Part shown: positions 48,348 to 58,010 of the stretch, one piece after another
Numbering within the stretch: the stretch's first letter is position 1
Layout: the number at the start of each line of letters is the position of its first letter
NCBI GenBank assembly: GCA_045651165.1
Contig: JAZRRX010000013.1
Location: forward strand, 73,547-137,546
DNA from: RGIG4608 sp045651165
Lineage (GTDB): Bacteria > Bacillota > Clostridia > Oscillospirales > CAG-272
Direction of reading: 5' to 3'
DNA: 64,000 nucleotides
Notes under the pieces: generated by a model
Told to the model about the DNA's origin: nothing
What the model saw: only the letters and a program-made list of their open reading frames with translations
The model's database searches: none
Position numbers and translations under genes: made by a program

Positions 48348-50108
48348 ATGAAAAAACGTTTTATTTTTGGAATAGCCATTTTAATTTGTTTTGTAATAAT
48401 GGCTAGCGCGTTACTATTAAATCATTTTAACAACACAAAAAAAGAACCAACAAAAACAGAAAAAATATGCCTCGAGCATACATTCGCTGAATATCAGTTT
48501 GATAAAAATGAACATTGGCGAGAATACACCTGTGGGTGTTCCACGCCTGATAATAAAGAAAGCCATCAGTTCAATGCATATATTATTACAGATGAGGGAC
48601 ATTATCGTCAGTGTTTTTGTGGTTATGCAGAAGCAGTTCAGGTGCATACATACAACTCTTTCTCTCACGATGAATATGTACATTGGAATAGTTGTATTTG
48701 TGGCTTAACTCAAGGGCCTGCTATTAAAGTTGATCACACTGATGAAAACAAAGATGGCCGTTGTGATGTCTGCAAATCTGCAAAGCCTTGTGATCACGTA
48801 TATTCAGAAGAAACCTATTTTACATTTCTTGAGGTAACACTTGCTCCACACGACCCATGCCACATAAATTATGTAAGATGCATACATTGTGGTGAGGTTA
48901 GATTTCCCATAGAAGAAGGAACTGGTAAAGAATACTCTATCTCATTGGGTATTGGAGCAGATGAATACTGCAATAGCATTGTTCCCACATCCGCCAAGGC
49001 GGGAGATTATGTTACTATTCGCGTTCCAAGATTTGAAGGGAATTTACTAGTTGCTGTAAAAATCAACAACGACATATATGCATTTGGCATTATGGAAAAC
49101 GATGAATATACTAGGACACTTGCTTTTATTATGCCGGATGTTGACACTACACTTGATTTTTATCTTGTAAATTATTCATCTGAAATAAACGACCACATTC
49201 AATATCTATATTATTTTGATACTTGGTTCATGGGTGCACAATCCGATGATATACGCGAAATTCGATACACCAACTCTGACGATAAAAATGAAGACTTGGG
49301 TATCATTCCCTGCTATTATATCACGGATACAGCTGACATCAATAAAATTTTCAACGATCTCAAATTTACACATGTTTATACAACACTACCCGCTTATCCA
49401 AGAGATTTCGTATATAAAACATTTACCTTTGTATCTTATGATGGATCTAATCATAAAGTTTCAATAATCAATAATGACCTTGGCCATAAAGGAATTAATC
49501 TTTGGACCATACCCATACTCCAAGAATGCAGAAGCGTTCAAAGTTATTATAAATTTGATTCATTTTCAGCAAAAGGTCAACTATATAAATATGGTAACAA
49601 CACCGACGCTTTGAACTCACTCAACAATATTCACACGTTCAAATTTGTTCCCTGCAATGATAAAAGCATTCTTGCACTTAAACCAACACATTATATTGAA
49701 ACAAGTTTTAAAACTCTTTATATTGTAAATAATAAAACCTTTTATATCGTAGGTGATAATGGAGAAAAGTCATATTTCACATTGCTTAATCTTGACTTTT
49801 ATAAGATGATTGATGATGAATATATAATTTTATCCGCATACGAAGAATTAGGACACAAAAATCCCCATATCATTAAATATTATGGAAAATATGAAAGTGG
49901 AGCTATAGTAGCATTGTTAAGTGTAGAAGGATATCTTGACTATTGGACACATGAATACATTGAGGATTTTACATTTGCTTATCCCAATCAAAATCATATT
50001 CAAGTGTTTCATAACGGTAGTTTTTATTCTCTCGAAAACGCATATCAAAAAGGGTATCTTACATATGATGATATTTCCTCAATCTATGAAATACACACAA
50101 CCAAATAA
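48348..50108 (+). CDS. large hypothetical extracytoplasmic protein with Cys-rich N-terminus
   Basis: This 586-residue protein has one N-terminal membrane helix or signal (about 5-25). The next 130 residues carry Cys/His motifs: HWREYTCGC, HYRQCFCG, HWNSCICG and the calcium-like DENKDGRCDVC, then YVRCIHCGE. The first motif is shared with the lipoprotein at 9965. The remainder (about 200-586) is an unrecognised, aromatic-rich domain. Its rich promoter, AAGGAGG site before ATG 48348 and terminator support a real gene. Surface metal- or redox-linked function is only a guess. Confidence 0.65.
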   Translation: MKKRFIFGIAILICFVIMASALLLNHFNNTKKEPTKTEKICLEHTFAEYQFDKNEHWREYTCGCSTPDNKESHQFNAYIITDEGHYRQCFCGYAEAVQVHTYNSFSHDEYVHWNSCICGLTQGPAIKVDHTDENKDGRCDVCKSAKPCDHVYSEETYFTFLEVTLAPHDPCHINYVRCIHCGEVRFPIEEGTGKEYSISLGIGADEYCNSIVPTSAKAGDYVTIRVPRFEGNLLVAVKINNDIYAFGIMENDEYTRTLAFIMPDVDTTLDFYLVNYSSEINDHIQYLYYFDTWFMGAQSDDIREIRYTNSDDKNEDLGIIPCYYITDTADINKIFNDLKFTHVYTTLPAYPRDFVYKTFTFVSYDGSNHKVSIINNDLGHKGINLWTIPILQECRSVQSYYKFDSFSAKGQLYKYGNNTDALNSLNNIHTFKFVPCNDKSILALKPTHYIETSFKTLYIVNNKTFYIVGDNGEKSYFTLLNLDFYKMIDDEYIILSAYEELGHKNPHIIKYYGKYESGAIVALLSVEGYLDYWTHEYIEDFTFAYPNQNHIQVFHNGSFYSLENAYQKGYLTYDDISSIYEIHTTK

Positions 50109-50141
50109 CAAAAATCCCTCTCTTGCGAGAGGGATTTTATT
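50108..50141. terminator. bidirectional terminator
   Basis: AAAATCCCTCTC (50110-50121) pairs with GAGAGGGATTTT (50126-50137), shared by the converging GH2 gene. Confidence 0.88.
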
Positions 50142-50143
50142 GT

Positions 50144-51862
50144 TTATTTAGTTGTTTCTTCAAAAGCTTTATAAAGTCTATCACTCATTGCTTTAACTGT
50201 TTCGGCATTAACCTTAAGAACTTGTCTGTCATAGGTGAGGAGTCCGTTTGTTTCGTCCTCTACGTCGCTAACCTGTGTATATACAAGGGCGCAAAGTCCT
50301 TGCTTTTTTATATGAGGAACAACCTGCTCATCATAAAGCGCGATAAAATTCTTTTCAAATTCCTCAACACCATTATCGGCACTATATCCATAGGTATTGC
50401 TGAGATTAAATGCGTGGCGTCTGAGCTTACATGAGTAACCTCCAAACTCAGAAAGCACAAGAGGTCTTCCCTTTCTTGCTTTTAATTTGAGTTTTCTCAT
50501 ATAGATATGCTCGGAGTGAACGTCACTGTGCTTTTCCCAGAACCAACCAGATGTCGCATCATATACGCGAGTTGGATCATATTCTTTAAGTGCAAGATAG
50601 TTTTCGTCTGCATCAAATTGTCCCCAACCCTCGTTAAATATCGTATAATAAATAACAGATGGGTGGTTATAAAGCAAATCTATTGTTGCTCTTGAATCCT
50701 TTTCAAATGCTTCTTTGCGAAGTTTAGTAGCCTTGTGTGTTATGCCCCTCTTCAATCCAATTGTTGGAAGCGCAGTATCAACGAAAAAGCTATACTTTCC
50801 ACTGTTAACCATATCCTGAAATACAAGCATGCCGTATTTGTCACAGTAATAATAGAACAACTGTGGCTCAATCTTAATATGTTTGCGAAGCATATTAAAG
50901 CCGAGCTTCTTCATCTCAAGAATATCAAATTCAAATCCCTTTGGATTGGCAGGAAGATAAATTCCATCACAATAATATCCTTGGTCCAAAAGTCCATGGC
51001 ACAAAATAGGCTTACCGTTAAGAGAAATAAACGATTTTCCGTTCTTTATATTAATGCTCACGGTTCTAAGTGCAAAGTATGATTCAACTTTATCTTCACC
51101 GTAAGAAAGTGAAAATTCATATAAATGTGGATTATCGGGTGTCCAATTTATCGGATTTTCAACTTTAATATCAATAGAATTACCGCTAAATTTATATTCC
51201 TTTTCACCAATAACAAGTGTTTTTTCACCTACACCTGCATCAATTTCAAAATGCGCTCCAAAAAGATTAGGAGTAACCTTTATTCCCTTAATATAATCTT
51301 TTGGAACACTTTCACACCATACGGTCTGCCAAATGCCCGAAATGGGTGTGTACCACATTCCACCGCGGTCTTTTCTCTGCTTTCCATATGCGAGTTCTGT
51401 GTCAAGCTCGTCAACAACAATAAGTTTGATATTATTCTTTCCCTCTTTAATATATTCAGTAATATCAAAGCTGAAAGGAAGATATCCACCAACATGATCT
51501 CCAACAGGTTGACCGTTAATAAAAAGACGGCAAATTTGATCAACTGCTCCAAAATGAAGCAATACTCTTCCTTTGATAAAATCACTATCAAACACAACGG
51601 ACTTTCTATAAATATAGTTCTCTCCTGCCTGCTTTTCGCGATTTATTCCCGAAAGACGAGTTTCGGGCGCAAAAGGAACTATTATTTTACCGAGTTTGGT
51701 TTCTCTGCCACACTTTTCTAAAGATAAATCCCACTCGCCATTAAGACAAAGATATGACTCTCTCTTAAAATTTGGACGAGGATATTCGTTCCAACTTGAT
51801 GAATTGTCATTTTCAAAGGGAGTTTTCAAATATTTATTTAAAATTATTTCTTTTTTAGCCAT
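50144..51862 (-). CDS. glycoside hydrolase family 2 enzyme (beta-galactosidase/glucuronidase-like)
   Basis: The protein has 572 residues and no signal peptide, so it is intracellular. The GH2 sugar-binding beta-sandwich starts near WNEYPRPNF and LNGEWDLS. The immunoglobulin-like domain follows, then the TIM barrel with the acid/base FNEGWGQ (E near 411) and nucleophile LSEFGGYS (E near 472). Substrate is unresolved; the coupled sugar-type MFS gene suggests an imported oligosaccharide or glycoside. ATG 51862 has GAGG overlapping the MFS stop; the start at 51874 overlaps that site. Confidence 0.9.
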   Translation of the reverse strand: MAKKEIILNKYLKTPFENDNSSSWNEYPRPNFKRESYLCLNGEWDLSLEKCGRETKLGKIIVPFAPETRLSGINREKQAGENYIYRKSVVFDSDFIKGRVLLHFGAVDQICRLFINGQPVGDHVGGYLPFSFDITEYIKEGKNNIKLIVVDELDTELAYGKQRKDRGGMWYTPISGIWQTVWCESVPKDYIKGIKVTPNLFGAHFEIDAGVGEKTLVIGEKEYKFSGNSIDIKVENPINWTPDNPHLYEFSLSYGEDKVESYFALRTVSINIKNGKSFISLNGKPILCHGLLDQGYYCDGIYLPANPKGFEFDILEMKKLGFNMLRKHIKIEPQLFYYYCDKYGMLVFQDMVNSGKYSFFVDTALPTIGLKRGITHKATKLRKEAFEKDSRATIDLLYNHPSVIYYTIFNEGWGQFDADENYLALKEYDPTRVYDATSGWFWEKHSDVHSEHIYMRKLKLKARKGRPLVLSEFGGYSCKLRRHAFNLSNTYGYSADNGVEEFEKNFIALYDEQVVPHIKKQGLCALVYTQVSDVEDETNGLLTYDRQVLKVNAETVKAMSDRLYKAFEETTK

Positions 51863-51870
51863 ATTCAACC

Positions 51871-53169
51871 TCAAACATTTGAATTTCTTTTAGTAATCTT
51901 TCCACAAGCAATCATTACTATTATAGCCACAAATGCTGCCACAAGAGCACCTATAAAGATATTTTGATTAGGAATAAATGACTGTGTACCATCCGCATTA
52001 GTAATCATTTCCGCATTGCGCAAAATCCATGAGCCAATTTTCGGACCAATTACACCAGGAACGAGTACTTGTGAGAAAATACGAACGCCTTGGAACATTC
52101 CTGCCTTACCAACAGGTGTCAAATCTCTTATCTTCGCACCGAAAACTGCCATTCCCGCAAGGTATCCACTCATCATAAGAAGTGAGCCAACAAACACAAG
52201 CGCGGTATTCTTAAATAAGAAAAGCACTACATATCCTGCGCAGAGCCAAGCCATTGAGAAAGTAACAGAATAATTAAATCCTTTTTTATCATATGTCTTA
52301 CCCCAAAGAGCAGTAACTACTGATGCCACCACTATTGCAGGAGCCATAATAAGCACGTAATTTGCCATTTCAAGTGATTTTTCATAATAAAGAATAAGAT
52401 ATGGCATAAATATCTGAATTGAGATATTAAATATTATGAAACAAGCAAGATAAATATAAAGTGAAACATTACTCTTTATTGTGGAAGGCAAAAATCCGTG
52501 AACAATATTGCGAAGATATCCTGTTTCTGATGGCTTAATTTTGGGATCGTCAATAACAAAGAAACCAATTATACCGATAACAAGCACAGCTACACCTATA
52601 ATTGTGAAAACCGTGGGCCAATAAGCAGGATTTCCCTCTTTAGGAATGAACATAAAGCCACCGAATACAACCAAAATCGCAACGAGAGGCATCATAGCGT
52701 TAATTCCCTCTGCAGAGCCACGGTTGGTATCGTCAGTTGAGTCTGTAAGCCATGCATTAAACGCCGCATCGTTTGCAGATGAACCGAAGAATGTCATAAC
52801 ACAGTCAAGGATAATTACCAAAGATACACCAACAGTTGCAACTGACATAGTTGCAGGAACAAGGGGCTCAATTACGTCTGCTCTGATAAGAGCAAATCCA
52901 AGAATAGAAATACCCCAAAGGATGTAACCACCACAAATAAACAATTTTCTTTTGCCCACTCTGTCAGAGAGTGCACCGATAAAGATTGTGGTTAATGTAG
53001 CAGCTATAGCACTTGCTGCAACCATAGTTGAAATATCCCCCGCGTTTGCGTTGAACATATCGTAAATAAATACATTAAGATACATATTTTCGATGACCCA
53101 CGCAACCTGTCCAACAAGACTGAAAAGCGTTAAAGCCACCCAAAACTTTTTGCTAAGTTTGGTTTTCAT
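51871..53169 (-). CDS. MFS transporter, sugar/SLC45-like
   Basis: This 432-residue protein has twelve predicted helices. The opening WVALTLFSLVGQVAWVIENMYL is typical of the SLC45-like/GPH-like sugar MFS group. The A motif is seen in GALSDRVGKRK, and a polar loop DSTDDTNRGSAEGIN follows. It lies directly upstream of the GH2 gene (8 bases between stop and start), so it probably imports the GH2 substrate. ATG 53169 has TGGAGG upstream; the start at 53181 contains it. Confidence 0.87.
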   Translation of the reverse strand: MKTKLSKKFWVALTLFSLVGQVAWVIENMYLNVFIYDMFNANAGDISTMVAASAIAATLTTIFIGALSDRVGKRKLFICGGYILWGISILGFALIRADVIEPLVPATMSVATVGVSLVIILDCVMTFFGSSANDAAFNAWLTDSTDDTNRGSAEGINAMMPLVAILVVFGGFMFIPKEGNPAYWPTVFTIIGVAVLVIGIIGFFVIDDPKIKPSETGYLRNIVHGFLPSTIKSNVSLYIYLACFIIFNISIQIFMPYLILYYEKSLEMANYVLIMAPAIVVASVVTALWGKTYDKKGFNYSVTFSMAWLCAGYVVLFLFKNTALVFVGSLLMMSGYLAGMAVFGAKIRDLTPVGKAGMFQGVRIFSQVLVPGVIGPKIGSWILRNAEMITNADGTQSFIPNQNIFIGALVAAFVAIIVMIACGKITKRNSNV

Positions 53170-53257
53170 AAATACCTCCATTTTTAATATATAAACATTT
53201 TATCACATAATCGAATAATTGTCAACTTGAAAAGATTTGCATTTATCAAATTATTGG

Positions 53258-53286
53258 TTGACAATCCTTGTTTTTTGTGATATAGT
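53258..53286 (+). promoter_or_regulatory. promoter of the lipoprotein gene at 53323
   Basis: TTGACA (53258-53263) and TATAGT (53281-53286) have a 17-bp spacer. Confidence 0.75.
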
Positions 53287-53322
53287 TAGGTTAGCAAAAC
53301 TATTGTTAAAGGAGAGACAACA

Positions 53323-53793
53323 ATGTTATTCAAAAAATATTCTAAATTAATCGTAGGTTTTATAATTTTGGTAGTTGCTTTATCCGTTTGTAGTTGTGCT
53401 GCAGTTCAATCTATACCTCGCGATGTACAAAGAATTAGTGATTTAAAAAATGAAGTGGTTGCAATTTCTGAACTTAAAGATCCAGAGGAAATAATCACAA
53501 GATTGGAAGCTCTTATCCACCCCGACTCTGGCTTCACTAAAGAATCAATCCTTGAAAAAGTAAAGACATCCCCCGCTCTTGAAGGCGTAGATATTGAGGC
53601 TGAATATCAAAAAGGATATAAAATCGGTGACTTTTCTGACTATAACTTAAAGCTCAACGACCCTAATCTTGGCGGCAACGTTTATGAATTAAGCGTTAAG
53701 GTTACCGTTGGTGACGTAGTTTTCACTATACATCTTGACCTTCTCAGCGATGAAACACAAATCGGTTTGTACGATTTTGAAATTACTAGATAA
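53323..53793 (+). CDS. hypothetical lipoprotein
   Basis: This 156-residue protein has a signal peptide with a lipobox near VCSCA (Cys about 27), so it is probably anchored outside the membrane. The mature part is mixed alpha/beta (DVQRISDLKNEVVAISELK, then FTKESILEKVK and VYELSVKVTVGDVVFTIHLD). No family is recognised. AAAGGAGAG precedes ATG 53323. It is a single gene between two divergent or convergent neighbours. Confidence 0.65.
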   Translation: MLFKKYSKLIVGFIILVVALSVCSCAAVQSIPRDVQRISDLKNEVVAISELKDPEEIITRLEALIHPDSGFTKESILEKVKTSPALEGVDIEAEYQKGYKIGDFSDYNLKLNDPNLGGNVYELSVKVTVGDVVFTIHLDLLSDETQIGLYDFEITR

Positions 53794-53813
53794 TACATAA
53801 AATTAAACTAAAA

Positions 53814-53844
53814 TACCCCAAGATGATTCTTGGGGGATTTTTTA
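53814..53844 (+). terminator. terminator of the lipoprotein gene
   Basis: CCCCAAG and CTTGGGG pair across ATGATT (53817-53835), followed by GATTTTTTT. Confidence 0.82.
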
Positions 53845-53849
53845 TATTA

Positions 53850-53884
53850 GAAAAACGGCACGGATAAATCCGTGCCGTTAAATA
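53850..53884 (-). terminator. terminator of the long LRR gene
   Basis: AACGGCACGGAT (53854-53865) pairs with ATCCGTGCCGTT (53868-53879). On the minus strand a T tract follows. Confidence 0.85.
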
Positions 53885-53898
53885 TTATTTATTGCTCA

Positions 53899-56800
53899 TC
53901 AAGAAGCTGTTCTTCGGAATTCCATAGTTCCTTGAAGGAATTCCGTTTGTAACAATTTTGCTGCCGATTTAGCATTTTCGAAAGACGTATACTCATTTTC
54001 ATGTTTGCCATTGTAACTATAATAATAATATATTCTCCAACCGGTTGGATGTTCAAAAGCAACACTTTCAAGTAATGTGCAACCTCTGAATGCGTAATGA
54101 CCTATATAAGTAACGGATTCAGGAATAGTTATTTCTTTAAGTGACGTACAACCGCCAAATGCAGATTTATTAATAGTACTTAAGGAACTACCCAACGTTA
54201 CGTTTTCAAGTGCAGTGCATCCATAGAATGCATAATTACTAATATATATTACTGAATCGGATATTACCACAGTTTCAAGAGATGTACAACCGCGGAATGC
54301 CTCTTCGCCAATGCTTGTAACACTATCGGACATTGTTACACTCGTGATTGATTTACATTTATAGAATGCATAATTGGGAATACTTGTTACACTATCGGGA
54401 ATTACCACTTCTGTTAAAAGCTCACCCTTCAAATACAAATCAGCGCCTTTGAAATCATCAGAAGCTATACTAGCAAAGAAATTCGCCTTCAAAAACGTAT
54501 CAATTTCTCCATTATAATATACAGTACTTATAGAGTTACATCCATAAAATGCCTGATTACCAATACTCTTAACTGACGAAGGAATTGTTATGCTTGTAAG
54601 TGATCTACATCCACTAAATGCTTTCGATCCAATACTTGTTACCGTATCAGGTATCACTATACTTTCAAGAGCAGAGCATCCTTGGAATGTACCTGTATAT
54701 ATCGTATTGCCTGTATAATAATCTCTATAACTGTATGAAGCAAGGTCTTTCAAATTGCGACTCAATACCACATTTTTCAAAGAAGTACAACCATTGAACG
54801 TTCCACCTGTGAGCGTTGTAAGTGAATCGGGAAGCACTATGCTTTCAAGTGAATTACATCCGTTAAATGCAAGCTCAGCTATCTTTGTTAACTGGCTGTT
54901 TTCTTCAAATATTACACTTTGAAGTGCCGTACATCCATTAAATGCAGATGCGCCGATAGTAGTTACAGAATTGGGAATTATTATATTTTGGAGTGCAGTA
55001 CAACTAAGAAATGCATAATCACCGATAGTGGTTAATTGACTATTTTCTGCAAATATTACATTTTCAAGTCCAACACACGCATTAAATGCATAGTTTTCAA
55101 TGCTTGTTACAGAGCTTGGAATATGTATGGTTGTCAATTTATTGCACGCGGACAAGTTTTGAACCTTAGTTACTCCCTCTTCCAAAATTATAGTTGTAAG
55201 ATTTTTAATATCACCATACAAATATTTGGGAATATCACCCTTAAATGTAATGGTGGAAAGCGCATCACAACCATAGAATGCATATTCGCCAATAGTTGTT
55301 ACTGAAGCAGGAATAACTATGCTTTTAAGTGATGTACATCCGTTAAATGTATTTTGACCAATCATTGTTACTGATTCGGGAATAACAATACTTTCAAGTG
55401 ATGTACATCCCTGGAACATACCGCTATATGGATTGTAGTAATATGACGCAATCTCTGTGATTCCATTACCCAAGGTTACGTTTTTCAAGGATGTACAGCG
55501 ATAGAACATGGCTCCGCCAAGTGATGTTACGGAATCAGGAATCACAATGCTATCAAGCGCAGTGCATCCCTCAAATATCGCATCTCCCATCGTTTTTACA
55601 GAATTGGGAATTGTTATGCTAACAAGTGATGAACAACCATAAAATGCTCTTTCTTTGATCTCAACAAGAGAACTTCCTAAAGTTACGTTCTTCAAGGACG
55701 TACAACCATGAAATACATCATACCAAATTGTTTCAACAGAATTAGGAATGATTATGCTTTCAAGTGAAGAGCAGAATTGGAATGAATAAGAACCAATGTT
55801 TTTCAACTGGCTATTTGCATTAAAAGTTACAAATTTAAGTTTTGGACATTCATAAAATGCATATGAACCAATTTCATCCACGGATGAAGGAATTACTATT
55901 CTTTCAAGCAAAGCACAATCCATAAATGCTTGATTGCCAATTTTTATCAAACCATTTGGAATTACAATGCTTGTAATTGTATCACAATTATAGAAAGCAG
56001 AATCTCCAATACCCGTTACAGGCAATCCCTCGTGTGTTTTGGGAATAATAATTTCAGTATCAGTGCAATTTCCTATATATGATACACAATAACTTTCACC
56101 ATCATAATTCTTGGTAAATTCCAATCCCGAAGAACCATAAGAAATAGTACCGTCACTTGAAACAGTTCCCTCATTAGTCTTTACTGTGCAATCTGCAGAG
56201 GTGGTATTCCATCCACTATTTGCAGAAATTGACTGCCATTCACTAATTGAGCCCTTGAAATTAATCTTGACAAGAACTACGCAACCGCCAAATGCAGAAG
56301 AACCTATGCTACCTACTGTAGATGGAATTGTAATTTCAACAAGCAATACGCAACCATAGAATGCGCTATCACCAATATATGTAACTCCCTCAGGAAGATT
56401 GATTTTAACAAGTACGATACAACCGCTGAAGGCAGAAGAACCAACACTGGTCAACGTGCTTGGGAATGATATGTTTTCAAGTGCTTTACAATTTTCAAAT
56501 GCACTATTACCAACAGTTGTTAAGCTTTCACCAAGAGTAACATTAACCAAAAGTGTGCAGTTATAGAATGCATAATTGCCGATAATAGTAACGGAAGAAG
56601 GAAGATTGATTGTTACAAGAACTACACAACCGTCAAATGCGTGGTCACCAATTTCAAGAAGACCTTCACCAAATGTTATGTTAACGAGAAGAACACAACC
56701 ATAGAATGTATAGGGCTGAATTACCGTTACACCGCCGGGGATATTGATCTCAACAAGCACGATACAACCACGGAATGCCGCTTCGCCAATTTCAGTTACG

Positions 56801-57807
56801 GTTGCGGGAAACTCCATACTTTCAATAGAAGAACAATTTTCGAATGCACTATCACCAATGCTTACAAGAGAATTACCAAGAGTAATATTCACAAGGAGTG
56901 TACAGTTATAGAATGCATAATTGCCGATAACAGTAACTGTTTCGGGAAGATTAATTGTAACGATAGCAACACAGCCGTCGAATGCGTGGTCGCCAACCTC
57001 TGTCAAACTGTTACCAAGTGTAATATTTACAAGAAGTGTACAATTATAGAAAGCATATTGACCGATTGTTGTTACAGTTTCAGGGAGATTAATAGTTACA
57101 AGAACGATACAACCCTCAAACGCGTGCTCGCCTATAACTGTAACGTTACCCTCAAAGGTAATATTCACAAGAGCCACACAACCTTTAAATGTATAACTTT
57201 CAATTTCAGTTACACCTGCAGGAATATTTATTTCAACAAGCGCAATACAATCCTTAAATACAGCACTACCGAGCTGAGTAAGTGATTCGGGAAGCTCTAT
57301 TTCCACCAAAGATGAGCAACCCTCAAACGCGCCGTCTTCAATCATCTTAAGACCTTCAGGTAAAGTGATGTTTACAAGAACGGTACAATTATAGAAAGAG
57401 TATGCACCAATTCTCTCTACTGAATCAGGAATATTAATGTTAACAAGAGCAACACAGCCATAAAATGCCTCGTCTGCAATATAGGTGATTGTTTCGGGAA
57501 GTGTTACACTTACGAGCGCCGTGCAATTTTTAAAAGCACCCATACCGATACCTGTTACGGGCTTACCCTCGTATGTATCGGGAATAACGATTTCTGTATC
57601 GGTAACATTACCCATTCCCTTTACATAATAGCTTTCACCGTCAGAATTCAAATCGAACTCAAGGCTGATAATATTTCCACCATCACTGGGTGAAGTTGTG
57701 GAATTGTTCTTGTTGCCACATCCTCTGAAGCTACAAGAAACGAGTGCAAGTATACAAATAAGCATTGCTACAAGCACTATTCTTTTAATAAGAAATAACT
57801 TTTTCAT
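53899..57807 (-). CDS. giant BspA-like leucine-rich-repeat surface protein
   Basis: This 1302-residue protein has an N-terminal signal (about residues 5-28), a linker, and roughly 45 BspA-type LRRs of about 23 residues. It is built of two modules. Each opens with an ESY-V/C-G-N-TDTEI-IP-EG-PVTGIG-AF block (near residues 53 and 565), separated by a non-repeat segment (about 515-560, with SEWQSISANSGW). The first module has LRRs rich in LVNI and LVTI; the second has LENVIF and LESIVI types. The tail (about 1250-1302) has a YYYYSYNG stretch and no sortase motif. GH or adhesion domains are not evident. Confidence 0.85.
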   Translation of the reverse strand: MKKLFLIKRIVLVAMLICILALVSCSFRGCGNKNNSTTSPSDGGNIISLEFDLNSDGESYYVKGMGNVTDTEIVIPDTYEGKPVTGIGMGAFKNCTALVSVTLPETITYIADEAFYGCVALVNINIPDSVERIGAYSFYNCTVLVNITLPEGLKMIEDGAFEGCSSLVEIELPESLTQLGSAVFKDCIALVEINIPAGVTEIESYTFKGCVALVNITFEGNVTVIGEHAFEGCIVLVTINLPETVTTIGQYAFYNCTLLVNITLGNSLTEVGDHAFDGCVAIVTINLPETVTVIGNYAFYNCTLLVNITLGNSLVSIGDSAFENCSSIESMEFPATVTEIGEAAFRGCIVLVEINIPGGVTVIQPYTFYGCVLLVNITFGEGLLEIGDHAFDGCVVLVTINLPSSVTIIGNYAFYNCTLLVNVTLGESLTTVGNSAFENCKALENISFPSTLTSVGSSAFSGCIVLVKINLPEGVTYIGDSAFYGCVLLVEITIPSTVGSIGSSAFGGCVVLVKINFKGSISEWQSISANSGWNTTSADCTVKTNEGTVSSDGTISYGSSGLEFTKNYDGESYCVSYIGNCTDTEIIIPKTHEGLPVTGIGDSAFYNCDTITSIVIPNGLIKIGNQAFMDCALLERIVIPSSVDEIGSYAFYECPKLKFVTFNANSQLKNIGSYSFQFCSSLESIIIPNSVETIWYDVFHGCTSLKNVTLGSSLVEIKERAFYGCSSLVSITIPNSVKTMGDAIFEGCTALDSIVIPDSVTSLGGAMFYRCTSLKNVTLGNGITEIASYYYNPYSGMFQGCTSLESIVIPESVTMIGQNTFNGCTSLKSIVIPASVTTIGEYAFYGCDALSTITFKGDIPKYLYGDIKNLTTIILEEGVTKVQNLSACNKLTTIHIPSSVTSIENYAFNACVGLENVIFAENSQLTTIGDYAFLSCTALQNIIIPNSVTTIGASAFNGCTALQSVIFEENSQLTKIAELAFNGCNSLESIVLPDSLTTLTGGTFNGCTSLKNVVLSRNLKDLASYSYRDYYTGNTIYTGTFQGCSALESIVIPDTVTSIGSKAFSGCRSLTSITIPSSVKSIGNQAFYGCNSISTVYYNGEIDTFLKANFFASIASDDFKGADLYLKGELLTEVVIPDSVTSIPNYAFYKCKSITSVTMSDSVTSIGEEAFRGCTSLETVVISDSVIYISNYAFYGCTALENVTLGSSLSTINKSAFGGCTSLKEITIPESVTYIGHYAFRGCTLLESVAFEHPTGWRIYYYYSYNGKHENEYTSFENAKSAAKLLQTEFLQGTMEFRRTAS

Positions 57808-57931
57808 ATTTCTATACCTTCACGTTTAAGCCCGTCGGCAAGTTTGTGTTCATTATAGCACAACAAAAATATAATGTCAAACAAAAATAGAAATTTTCGG
57901 TCGACAAAATTATTTTTTTCATAAAATTCTA

Positions 57932-57960
57932 TTGACAAGATATTTCTTTAGTGATATACT
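57932..57960 (+). promoter_or_regulatory. promoter of the SLC13-like gene
   Basis: TTGACA (57932-57937) and TATACT (57955-57960) have a 17-bp spacer, 50 bases before the start codon. Confidence 0.75.
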
Positions 57961-58010
57961 TTCTCCTTGGTTTGCGTTTTAAAAATATTAATTATAATAG
58001 GTAGGTTTAT

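Noticed and set aside
53899..57807. Repeated DNA considered as an array or mobile element
   Set aside because: The periodicity follows 23-codon leucine-rich repeats of one open reading frame.
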